Shown here one piece after another: positions 9,176-17,951 of a stretch of 64,000 bases of DNA. The notes under the pieces are model-generated. The model was not told where the DNA came from and did not search any database. It saw nothing but the letters and a program-made list of their open reading frames with translations. Each line of letters starts with the position of its first letter. Within the stretch, counting starts at the first letter, position 1. The stretch lies in contig NZ_SGIT01000007.1 in assembly GCF_004208525.1 (NCBI RefSeq), forward strand, positions 90,945 through 154,944. The letters are read 5' to 3'. This DNA comes from Sphingobacterium corticibacterium (lineage in GTDB: Bacteria > Bacteroidota > Bacteroidia > Sphingobacteriales > Sphingobacteriaceae). A program made the translations under genes and the position numbers.

Positions 9176-10789
9176 ATGATAGGGAACTTCTATAAACTGC
9201 TTTTACTCTTCATCTGCATTTGGACACCTCTAGGGTACGTTTTATCCGCTGAATGGCAATGGTCCGTGCCCTTAGAAGGATATATCTCTGACGAAACAAA
9301 GGATCACCCGAGCGCATTTCTCTGGATTCCGGAAGATTGTGATCAGGTAAAAGCAATTGTTTTCAGCCAGCAGAACATGTGCGAGGAAACCATCTTTGCA
9401 CATCCGAATTTTCGGAAAGCGATGGCAGAACTTGGCTTTGCCATCGTTTGGGTTGCGCCAGGTATCGATTATCAATGGAATACCACGAACGGATGTCAGG
9501 AGGTATTTGACAAGATGATGGATGATTTCGCTGATGTTAGCGGGTATACGGAGATAAAACACGTACCGATTGTTCCGTTGGGACATTCCGCAATGGCTAC
9601 TTTCCCGTGGAATTTTGCCGCATGGAATCCGGAACGCACATTGGCGGTCATTTCGTATAAAGGAGATGCGCCTCGGACTAACCTAACTGGGTATGGAAGA
9701 GAGAATCTGGAATGGGGAAGAACGCGGAATATCGATGGCATACCGGGATTGATGATAGAAGGCGAGTATGAGTGGTGGGAGGCCCGTGTCAATCCTGCGT
9801 TAGCCTTTCGGATGATGTATCCCGAAAGTTGTGTTTCATTCTTATACGACCGGGGACAAGGACATTTTGATGTGTCGGATAAGGTGGTTGATTATATGAT
9901 TCTCTTTTTGCAAAAAGCCGCAAAATATCGCTTACCGGATAGTCAACCAATGGACAGCCGAACTAAATTGATAACAATAAATCCTACAGATGGGTGGTTG
10001 GGCAGTCGTTGGATAACGGATGTGAAGCGCGAAAAGGCCGCTCCTTTCTCGATCTATAAAGGAAATAAACATGATGCTTTTTGGTATTTCGATCAAGAAA
10101 TGGCAGAAGTAACGGAAAATTACTATAAAGAGGCTCGGGGAAAAGAAATGCGGTATATTGGTTTTGAAATGGACGGGGAGTGGTTACCTTTTGACAAATC
10201 ATCGCACGGACAATATCAGGCAACGCCGGCGTTAGGAGATGACCTAACTTTTACGGTATCGGCGGCGTTTACCGACTCCTTACACAGTCAGAGATTATCC
10301 TCCCCTTCAAAAAATGCGATCCGCATTCATAAAATAAACGGACCGGTAAAGCAAGTGAACGATACAACGTTTATCGTCGATTTTTACCGAATGGGAATGA
10401 ACAACCCACGACGAACGGGAGATATCTGGCTGTTTGCACAGGCCGAAGAGGATAATCGCTATAAAAGTGTCGTCCAACAGCTGAACATAAAGGTTCCTTA
10501 TCCATTAACGACAGGGGAACGGCAATATATTTTGTTCCCTGGATTGCCGGATGTCGAATATGGAATAAAGGAAATGCTGCTAAATGCTACAAGTGACAAG
10601 AACCTGGATGTGTCTTATTATGTAAAAGAAGGGCCTGCGAAAATAGCAAGAAATAAGGTGATTTTTACCAAATTTCCCCCGCGTACAAAGTTCCCGGTTA
10701 AGGTAACAGTAGTCGCGTGGCAATATGGTTTGAAAGATAGCATACAGAGCGCGTCTCCGGTAGAACGGAGTTTCTATGTGCAACGTTAA
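9176..10789 (+). CDS. secreted alpha/beta-hydrolase of unknown substrate
   Basis: 537 residues with an N-terminal signal peptide (cleavage near residue 25). The first half reads as an alpha/beta-hydrolase: a nucleophile elbow GHSAM (136-140, Ser138), a possible acid in the IEGEYEWW strand end (Glu195 or Glu197), and a late His in GQGHFD (His230). The second half (about 265-537) has beta-rich segments resembling Ig-like domains (for example VSAAFTDSLHSQRLSSP) and no recognised family. Set among polysaccharide-degrading enzymes, it may be a carbohydrate esterase removing acyl groups before the lyases act; that is inference. It starts 12 bases after the GH28 gene, so it shares the transcript. 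I do not recognise a named family for the full-length protein. Confidence 0.6.
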   Translation: MIGNFYKLLLLFICIWTPLGYVLSAEWQWSVPLEGYISDETKDHPSAFLWIPEDCDQVKAIVFSQQNMCEETIFAHPNFRKAMAELGFAIVWVAPGIDYQWNTTNGCQEVFDKMMDDFADVSGYTEIKHVPIVPLGHSAMATFPWNFAAWNPERTLAVISYKGDAPRTNLTGYGRENLEWGRTRNIDGIPGLMIEGEYEWWEARVNPALAFRMMYPESCVSFLYDRGQGHFDVSDKVVDYMILFLQKAAKYRLPDSQPMDSRTKLITINPTDGWLGSRWITDVKREKAAPFSIYKGNKHDAFWYFDQEMAEVTENYYKEARGKEMRYIGFEMDGEWLPFDKSSHGQYQATPALGDDLTFTVSAAFTDSLHSQRLSSPSKNAIRIHKINGPVKQVNDTTFIVDFYRMGMNNPRRTGDIWLFAQAEEDNRYKSVVQQLNIKVPYPLTTGERQYILFPGLPDVEYGIKEMLLNATSDKNLDVSYYVKEGPAKIARNKVIFTKFPPRTKFPVKVTVVAWQYGLKDSIQSASPVERSFYVQR

Positions 10790-10839
10790 TAGTATGCAAC
10801 CAGATGTGGTATCGAATGAAGAAATTGATCAATATATTT

Positions 10840-12771
10840 ATGAGAAAGAAGATTTTATTAATTGGATTGGGATTGTTATTTGGTGAATTAACGAACGCAC
10901 AGTCCGTATACCCCGGGCAGTACCAGAGTAAGCTGACACAACCTGTGCAAGCCGATATTAAAGCCTACAGTTTCGAACTGAAAGATGTAAAGCTCCTGCC
11001 TTCTATTTTTAAGGAGAATATGGAGCGTGATGCTGCTTGGATACTTTCGCTGGAAGTGCCGAGCCTGTTGCAAAGTTTTCGCAACACCGCGGGAGCGTTC
11101 TCGAGTCGTGAAGGCGGTTACATGACCGTCAAAAAATTAGGTGGATGGGAGTCGTTGGACTGTGATCTGCGCGGGCATAGCATTGGGCATTTGATGTCTG
11201 CCCTGTCGTATCTCTATGCATCTACCGGAGAAGAGAAATATAAGCTAAAGGGCGATAGCATTGTTGCTGGACTGGCAGAAGTCCAGACTGCTTTGGAGCA
11301 AATCGGTGGTAAAGGCTACATCAGTGCTTATTCAGAAAACCTGATTAACAGAAATATCGCAGGTGGTAGCGTGTGGGCACCTTGGTATACACTTCATAAG
11401 ATTTATGCAGGCCTAATAAATCAGTACCTAAATGCAGACAACGAACAAGCGTTAGAAGTAATGAAAAAGGCGGCCTCTTGGGCGTACCAAAAGCTAAAAC
11501 CACTCACAGCGGATCAACGCGCGCTAATGTTGCGCAATGAGTTTGGTGGTGTGAATGAGGCTTTCTATAATTTGTACGCGATTACGGGTAATGCCGAGCA
11601 TAAAGAACTGGCCGAGTTTTTCTACCACAATGTCGTGATTGATCCATTGGCGGAAGGCGAGGCAGATTTCTATTTTAAACATGCGAATACGTTCATTCCG
11701 AAAGTGATCGGCGAAGCACGGAACTACGAATTGCATAATACACCACGTGCCCGCAATATTGCCCGTTTCTTTTGGAAAGCAGTGATTGACCACCAGACAT
11801 ATGCTACCGGAGGAAATAGCCATAAAGAAAAGTTTATTCACAACGACAGTATCTCCAAAAACCTGACAGGCTATACGCAAGAAACTTGTAATACCAACAA
11901 CATGTTGAAGCTGACACGTCACTTGTTTAGCTGGGATACGAATCCGGAGTATGCGGACTATTATGAACGTGCGTTGTATAATCATATCTTGGGACAGCAA
12001 GATCCGGAGTCAGGCATGGTTTCCTATTTCCTGCCCTTATTACCGGGCTCGCATAAGGTATACAGCACCCCTGAAAACTCGTTTTGGTGTTGCGTAGGTA
12101 CGGGCTTTGAAAATCACTCGAAATACAATGAAGCGATCTATTATCATAAGGATAGCGATCTTTTTGTCAACCTATTTATTCCCTCCGAATTAAACTGGGA
12201 GCAGAAAGGCGTCAAGTTAACACAACAGACGAATTTTCCGGCAGAAGGAACAACAAGCTTGACGGTGTCGTCGGCATCCGATGCTAAATGGAAATTAAAT
12301 TTGCGCTATCCATATTGGGCGTCAGGAGTGCAGGTCAAGGTGAATGGTAAAGCGGTTAAAATCAAGCAAACACCATCGTCCTATATCAGCATCGACCGTG
12401 TATGGAAAGACGGTGATCGGGTAGAAGTCACGTATCCGATGTCCCTGCACCTAGCGGAAGCAAACGATGATCCCAATACCGCTGCGGTGATGTACGGTCC
12501 GTTAGTATTGGCAGGAACAATGGGGACGGAAGGGATGACGGGTACTGCGCCGTTCTCCGACCCAACAGCATATAACGATTACTATACGTATGCGTACAAT
12601 GTACCTGAAAGTATCAAGACATCGTTGACCTTGGACAAGAAAAACTTAGCAGAGGCAATTCAACCTGTAGAAGGACAGCCGCTAGTGTTCATAACAAATG
12701 ACAATATACGTTTAGAACCGATTCATCAGATTCACCGGCAACGGTATGTAGTCTATTGGGATTTGCAATAA
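10840..12771 (+). CDS. GH127/GH146-type beta-L-arabinofuranosidase
   Basis: 643 residues counted from the ATG at 10840, chosen because a clean signal peptide (cleaved after LTNA) begins there; in-frame ATGs at 10804 and 10816 would add 12 or 8 residues. The DUF1680 (alpha/alpha)6 barrel is clear from GHSIGHLMSALSYLY and YTLHKIYAG. Catalytic and zinc residues of the family are visible: Glu330 (HKEKF, acid/base candidate), Glu348 and Cys350 in GYTQETC, and the Cys417-Cys418 pair in FWCCVGTG, where the first Cys is the expected nucleophile. It should release L-arabinofuranose from beta-linked arabino-oligosaccharides in the periplasm. It indicates that the target glycan carries beta-L-arabinofuranosyl groups. 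Confidence 0.9.
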   Translation: MRKKILLIGLGLLFGELTNAQSVYPGQYQSKLTQPVQADIKAYSFELKDVKLLPSIFKENMERDAAWILSLEVPSLLQSFRNTAGAFSSREGGYMTVKKLGGWESLDCDLRGHSIGHLMSALSYLYASTGEEKYKLKGDSIVAGLAEVQTALEQIGGKGYISAYSENLINRNIAGGSVWAPWYTLHKIYAGLINQYLNADNEQALEVMKKAASWAYQKLKPLTADQRALMLRNEFGGVNEAFYNLYAITGNAEHKELAEFFYHNVVIDPLAEGEADFYFKHANTFIPKVIGEARNYELHNTPRARNIARFFWKAVIDHQTYATGGNSHKEKFIHNDSISKNLTGYTQETCNTNNMLKLTRHLFSWDTNPEYADYYERALYNHILGQQDPESGMVSYFLPLLPGSHKVYSTPENSFWCCVGTGFENHSKYNEAIYYHKDSDLFVNLFIPSELNWEQKGVKLTQQTNFPAEGTTSLTVSSASDAKWKLNLRYPYWASGVQVKVNGKAVKIKQTPSSYISIDRVWKDGDRVEVTYPMSLHLAEANDDPNTAAVMYGPLVLAGTMGTEGMTGTAPFSDPTAYNDYYTYAYNVPESIKTSLTLDKKNLAEAIQPVEGQPLVFITNDNIRLEPIHQIHRQRYVVYWDLQ

Positions 12772-12822
12772 AACCTAATGGTGTACGATTACGAATACAA
12801 TAAAATATTAAACACGAATAAA

Positions 12823-15564
12823 ATGAAATTAAACTTGTTCCTCCTCCTATTATCATTTTGGGTTTGTTCAAGCCCGAGTTTACAGGCACAACAAATCCCG
12901 CTGCCATCAGATTTACCGCAGTCCAGACCTCGATTGTTGACCACGCCGGAGCAGAAACCAAAACTTTTGGAACAGATGGAGAATGAACCGTGGGCGAAAA
13001 ACGTGATGCAGGGCATTGTGGAGCGGATAGATCCCTACCTATCCAGGGTAGCAGAACAACCTGATTGGTTGTATTCCCGCTTAATGATGTATTGGAAGAG
13101 TAAAGCCACACAGGTCTATATCAATGGGGGCGTATATGCGCGTGCAGACGGAGAAGCTCCAGTACCTACGGTACGTTTTGGAAGTACACGTGGCGTGAGC
13201 TCGCCTATTAAGCGACCGAAACTGGAAGATATTGTTCCGTATATGGATGATACGAAAGGTGTGTATTTCCATAACACCGCCAAAGAAGGAAACCCGTTGG
13301 AATGGACCGAACAGGCGAATGTCTCGGGAGGACAGATAGAAAGTGTTAACCACGAGATTATCCGTATCGGGCGGGATGCTGCTTTTCTATATTGGATGAC
13401 CAGTGAGGAACGTTATGCGAAATTGGCGTATGATGTTTTGAACACGTACTTGATGGGAATTTATCATCGGAGCGAACCTATCGATATAGGAAACGGCCAT
13501 GCGCAGACATTGGTCGCGATGACAACTTTTGAAGTGATACAAGAAGGTATCCTCCCCGATCTGGCAGAGTATTATGATTTTCTACATAGTTACATCAGAG
13601 AAAAACACACAGATAAAATAGCTGTTTTCGAAACAGCGTTTAAAAAATGGATAGACATTACCCTTAAGAATGGGGTGCCTCATAATAACTGGAACTTGCA
13701 CGGAGATAAATTTATCCTGCCCGTGGCGATGATCTTGGAGGATAATGCAGCGTATGACGACGGTAAGGGACGGGAATATTATATCGATTATATCCTCAAC
13801 CGAAATGTTGCGCGGCAATGGTCTATTCCACGGCTGATGCAATATGGTTATGATTTTAATAACGGGGTATGGAACGAATCTCCGGGCTATGCGCAGAGTG
13901 TAACCAGTATCTTTATGGATTTTATGGTGCATTATGACCATACGTTTAACCAGAATTTACTTCCTTATATGCCGGTGATGCGCAAAGCGGTGGACGTGCT
14001 GCCCCAGTATCTTTTCCCGAATGGGCAGACTACTGCATTCGGTGACTCCTATTATGGCAGTGTCAATACGTCGTCGATGTATAGCATGATTAGAATGGCG
14101 CAAAAATATAGGCAGAAGGACGATGAGCGCCATTTTACGGGTATGTATAAGTTGTTTGGAGGTGAACAAACAGAAGGGCAGGACAGAAACCGACCCACAC
14201 AGGTATCCTCGTTCTTTTCCAGCAACCCGATTACACTCCGTAAGGACGTGCAACCGGGCAAAATAACAGATTATGTAACCCCAACATTTTATGCTCCGAA
14301 CGTCAGCTGGTTTGTGCAGCGGAATAAATTTTCAGATGCTGAAAATGGCATGATGATATCACAATATGGCTCGTATGGTAATCATGCGCATGCTAATGGG
14401 TTGGCTATCGAGTTATATGGCAAAGGATATGTACTTGGAGCGGAATCCGGTATAGGGTCTTCTTATTTTGAAAAACCATATTTAGAATACTATTCCCAAT
14501 TTCCGGCACATAATACGGTGATGGTAGATGGCATTTCGAAATATCCGGAGATGTTGAGCAACCATCCTTTTGATTTGCTGGCTAATTACCCGGCATCCGG
14601 ACAGAAAGAAGGATATTATGACGGGATTACTTACTCGGATGCTTATTTCTTAGAGCCGGAAAGCCGTAGTGATCAGCGTCGTTTTTTAAGTATCGTGAGT
14701 ACAGGTGAGACTAGTGGTTATTATGTGGATATCTTCCGCTCGAAAAAACAACGTGCCGGTGATAAGTTCCATGATTATTTCTATCACAATCTCGGTTTGG
14801 AGATGGCGATAAAAGATACCGAAGGTAATCGATTGGAGTTGAAACCCAACAATGAAATGGCTTTTGCCGGAGGACACTTATTTGCACTCGATTATATGTG
14901 GGATAAGCGTTCTGTAAAAACAGATAAAGATTACGAAGCTATATGGAAAATGGCGAGACCGGACAGCAATCACGTGTACATGCATTTGTGGATGAAAGGA
15001 TATGCCGACCGGGAAGTCTTCTCCATTAAATCGCCTCCGGCGAAGTCTTTTCGTGGAAATGGCGGATTGCCTTATACGCCTTCAGAAGTACCTTTCTTAA
15101 CTATTGCAGCAAGACAGCATGGGGAAGCATGGGACAGGCCATTTGTTTCTATATTTGAACCGTATACTACCGATGAAGGACGTTCTATAGACAAGATAGA
15201 ATCCTTTCATGCAGAAGATGTTTCCGATGACTTTGTAGGATTGGAAGTGAAAAGTAAAAGCGGGCAAGTCGATTATATTTTCTCTTCCGTAAACGAAGAA
15301 AAGGCACGTTATAAGGATATGATTGCTTCGGCTACCTACGCCGTTGTGAGCGAAAAAGGCGATGATTTTACGTTGTTTTTAGGTCATGGCAAGCTGTTGC
15401 AAGGTAAGGGGTTTACGATACAATCAGAAGTAGCGACGAATACAGTATTGGAATATCGTGAAGGAAAATATTATGTACATACCGAAGAACCGATAACTAT
15501 ACGAAGGGGGACACGGAAAAAAATAAAAGTGGATGCCCGGGATTTTGGAGAGATAAAGTTGTAG
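12823..15564 (+). CDS. heparinase II/III family polysaccharide lyase
   Basis: 913 residues from the ATG at 12823, where the signal peptide begins; an in-frame ATG at 12778 precedes a polar stretch and is less likely. The N-terminal half is an (alpha/alpha) toroid with HNNWNLHG and WNESPGYAQS, which carry the Asn and Tyr expected in lyase catalysis. The C-terminal half is the heparinase II/III beta-sandwich, with YGNHAHANGLAIELYGKGY and FPAHNTVMVDG holding the His residues of the domain. It should cleave an acidic polysaccharide by beta-elimination, feeding GH88. The last 48 residues recur as a decayed copy at 17771, and part of the C-terminus recurs at 19750. Confidence 0.88.
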   Translation: MKLNLFLLLLSFWVCSSPSLQAQQIPLPSDLPQSRPRLLTTPEQKPKLLEQMENEPWAKNVMQGIVERIDPYLSRVAEQPDWLYSRLMMYWKSKATQVYINGGVYARADGEAPVPTVRFGSTRGVSSPIKRPKLEDIVPYMDDTKGVYFHNTAKEGNPLEWTEQANVSGGQIESVNHEIIRIGRDAAFLYWMTSEERYAKLAYDVLNTYLMGIYHRSEPIDIGNGHAQTLVAMTTFEVIQEGILPDLAEYYDFLHSYIREKHTDKIAVFETAFKKWIDITLKNGVPHNNWNLHGDKFILPVAMILEDNAAYDDGKGREYYIDYILNRNVARQWSIPRLMQYGYDFNNGVWNESPGYAQSVTSIFMDFMVHYDHTFNQNLLPYMPVMRKAVDVLPQYLFPNGQTTAFGDSYYGSVNTSSMYSMIRMAQKYRQKDDERHFTGMYKLFGGEQTEGQDRNRPTQVSSFFSSNPITLRKDVQPGKITDYVTPTFYAPNVSWFVQRNKFSDAENGMMISQYGSYGNHAHANGLAIELYGKGYVLGAESGIGSSYFEKPYLEYYSQFPAHNTVMVDGISKYPEMLSNHPFDLLANYPASGQKEGYYDGITYSDAYFLEPESRSDQRRFLSIVSTGETSGYYVDIFRSKKQRAGDKFHDYFYHNLGLEMAIKDTEGNRLELKPNNEMAFAGGHLFALDYMWDKRSVKTDKDYEAIWKMARPDSNHVYMHLWMKGYADREVFSIKSPPAKSFRGNGGLPYTPSEVPFLTIAARQHGEAWDRPFVSIFEPYTTDEGRSIDKIESFHAEDVSDDFVGLEVKSKSGQVDYIFSSVNEEKARYKDMIASATYAVVSEKGDDFTLFLGHGKLLQGKGFTIQSEVATNTVLEYREGKYYVHTEEPITIRRGTRKKIKVDARDFGEIKL

Positions 15565-15781
15565 CATAACGAAATAGATGGCGTTGCAATGCTCGGGATA
15601 CCGCTATCCTCTATAGCCGCAAATGTGTTTTGGGTAAATTAAACTCAACGCGCTAGGGTATACACAGTGGCAATGATGAAAAATAGTATTTATGGGATTC
15701 TTTTATAGAAGAATACTTGAGTGGCTCTTATAAAATATATGATCATATCGAAAAATAAATTTATTAACAAAAAGATATAAG
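15565..15781 (+). other. intergenic gap between the lyase and second GH97 genes
   Basis: A 217-base gap, wide compared with the 8-70 base spacings upstream. It contains a small hairpin (GGATA-CCGC-TATCC, 15596-15609) without a T-run and no convincing promoter. Unlike the two later junctions it shows no heparinase tail apart from the intact gene end itself. Confidence 0.4.
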
Positions 15782-17734
15782 ATGAAAAAGTATTTAACGT
15801 TTTTCCTTTCGCTGATCGTGCTAAGCACGTCTGCACAGAAGTTCCAAATTACATCTCCGGACCGAAGTATTAAAATGGAGGTAAACTATGAAAATGAGTT
15901 ATTCTACTCAATAACTTATCATGATAAGTTATTAATAGACAATTCACCATTAGGTTTTGAGTTTAAGAATGAAGAACCTATGAAAAGCGGAATGTCTTTA
16001 CTCAACGTTCCAAATGTTTCTTTGGAAAAAGATTCTTGGGTGCCTGTGGTGAAAAACAAACATTCAAGTATCTCCTTAATATGGAATGAAGCTAAGCTAA
16101 GTTTTAAAGAGACGAAAGGAGACCGACGGCAAATGGATTTTTTTATTAGGGTCTATGATAACGGGGTAGCCTTCCGGTATCAGCTTTATGGCGGGCGGAA
16201 AATCGGTAACAGGCAAATTACACGCGAACTAACGGGATTTTCACTTCCTGAAACATCTTCTGGGTGGGTAGCTGAATATCCGAGACCTTATACATCCTCA
16301 CAGGAAACGGAATTTGTAAAAACTGCTCTTACCGACCTAGCAACAACTACTGTTGCGGGATTACCGTTCCTGGTAGAGGTTGATAAAGAAAACTATGTAG
16401 CCATTACAGAAGCAAATATAGACGATTTTTCCGGATTTTATATTGGAAAATCAGCTGAGGACAACGTAGGTCAGATTATGTTGACCACCAAACTTTCGCC
16501 TTTGCCGGGCGAAAATGAAAACGGGGTCAAAACTCGCTTTGTGGAAAAGACGCAAACACCTTGGCGCGTATTAATGATTGGAAATCATCCTGGGAAGTTT
16601 ATTGAGTCTGAAATCATTCATGGGCTGAACCCTCCATGTGCCATTGAAGATCCTTCCTGGATAAAGCCGGGAATGTCTGCCTGGGACCATTGGTGGAGTG
16701 GAGAAGTGAAGATGGAGATGGATGTGATTAAAGAGTACATAGACTTGGCGGCTGCACAAGGATGGCCTTATATGCTTATCGATTGGCAATGGTACGGTCC
16801 CTTTAATAGACCGGAAGCAGATATTACGAAGCCTGCTCCTCAACTCAATATGCCGGAAATTTTGGAATATGCCCGTTCTAAGAATGTACGTTGTTGGTTA
16901 TGGTTGTATAATACCGATGTAAATAAAAACGATAGCTATAAAGAAGCTTTTGCTTTGTATGAGAAGTGGGGTATAGCTGGTATAAAGATCGATTTTATGG
17001 ATAGAGACGATCAAGAAATGGTAAATTGGTATAGGAGAATAATCAAAAAAGCTGCTGAACATAAATTATTAGTAAACTTTCATGGGGCCTATAAACCCGA
17101 TGGCATCGATCGTACCTATCCCAATATGATTACTCGTGAAGGGGTGTTAGGTGAAGAGTATTCAAAATTCAGTAATCGGATAATACCGGAGCATAATATA
17201 ACACTTGCTTTTACACGTATGCTCGCCGGACAAATGGATTATACTCCTGGAGGTTTTTTGAATGTTACTCGCGAAGGTTTTAAACAACAGAGTCCAACAC
17301 TGATCGCCAATACGCGTTGTGCGGAACTTTCAAAATTCATTATATATGAAAGTCCATTGACTGTTTTCAGTGAACATCCGAAATATGTATTGGGTCAGCC
17401 AGGAGCGGATTTTCTGAAAATAGTACCAACAGTCTGGGATGATACTCGTTTCATTGATGGTTATCCCGGAGAGTATATTGTTATGGCAAAAAGATCGGGT
17501 AAACAATGGTTTGTTGGCGCAATGAATAATCGCGTACAGCGAACAATTGAGATTGAGACTTCTTTTTTGCCGGAAGGTAGATACATCCTTGAGTATTGGG
17601 AAGATGGAAAAGATGCGAATAAAAAGCCGACAAATCTTAATAAAAAGAAAATACGTTTTGGATCGGATAAACCTCTGAAAATAAAAATGGCTAATTCTGG
17701 AGGATATGTTGCTGTTTTTACGCCTGAGAAGTAA
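15782..17734 (+). CDS. GH97 family retaining alpha-glycosidase (alpha-galactosidase type)
   Basis: 650 residues with a signal peptide cleaved near residue 18. The N-terminal beta-sandwich (ITSPDRSIKMEVNYEN) and barrel (WDHWWSGE near 301, LIDWQWYGP near 332, DRTYPNMI near 443) are GH97. IKIDFMD (401-407) supplies Asp404 at the position of the nucleophile of retaining GH97 alpha-galactosidases, and the acidic TREGVLGEE stretch (451-459) is where the acid/base Glu is expected. This marks it as a retaining enzyme, unlike the first GH97 of the window. It probably removes alpha-galactosyl or a stereochemically similar sugar in the periplasm. It is separated from the lyase by a 217-base gap and may have its own promoter. 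Confidence 0.88.
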   Translation: MKKYLTFFLSLIVLSTSAQKFQITSPDRSIKMEVNYENELFYSITYHDKLLIDNSPLGFEFKNEEPMKSGMSLLNVPNVSLEKDSWVPVVKNKHSSISLIWNEAKLSFKETKGDRRQMDFFIRVYDNGVAFRYQLYGGRKIGNRQITRELTGFSLPETSSGWVAEYPRPYTSSQETEFVKTALTDLATTTVAGLPFLVEVDKENYVAITEANIDDFSGFYIGKSAEDNVGQIMLTTKLSPLPGENENGVKTRFVEKTQTPWRVLMIGNHPGKFIESEIIHGLNPPCAIEDPSWIKPGMSAWDHWWSGEVKMEMDVIKEYIDLAAAQGWPYMLIDWQWYGPFNRPEADITKPAPQLNMPEILEYARSKNVRCWLWLYNTDVNKNDSYKEAFALYEKWGIAGIKIDFMDRDDQEMVNWYRRIIKKAAEHKLLVNFHGAYKPDGIDRTYPNMITREGVLGEEYSKFSNRIIPEHNITLAFTRMLAGQMDYTPGGFLNVTREGFKQQSPTLIANTRCAELSKFIIYESPLTVFSEHPKYVLGQPGADFLKIVPTVWDDTRFIDGYPGEYIVMAKRSGKQWFVGAMNNRVQRTIEIETSFLPEGRYILEYWEDGKDANKKPTNLNKKKIRFGSDKPLKIKMANSGGYVAVFTPEK

Positions 17735-17770
17735 ACTAAAGTATTACTAGTGATACATGAGTTTTTAAAT

Positions 17771-17917
17771 ATCGCATCAGAAATACCGACGAATGCAGTA
17801 TTGGAATACCGTGAAGGGAAATATTATGTGCATGCTGAAGGACCGATAACTATCCGAAAGGGAAAAGGAAAGAAGGTAGCTATAAAAGCACAAGATTTCG
17901 GCGAAATACAGTTTTAG
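17771..17917 (+). pseudogene. relic of a heparinase II/III gene 3' end (copy 1)
   Basis: Read from 17771 this gives 48 codons ending in TAG. By direct alignment 32 of 48 residues match the last 48 residues of the intact lyase ending at 15564, including a shared block LEYREGKYYVH and the ending DFGEI. No start codon or upstream coding sequence survives, since GH97 ends 37 bases before. It is a remnant of a former, already diverged, second lyase gene. Just after it a 15-base sequence (TTAGATATAGAAGAC) is tandemly duplicated at 17914-17928 and 17930-17944. It is not expected to be translated. Confidence 0.88.
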
Positions 17918-17951
17918 ATATAGAAGACTTTAGATATAGAAGACGGATAAG

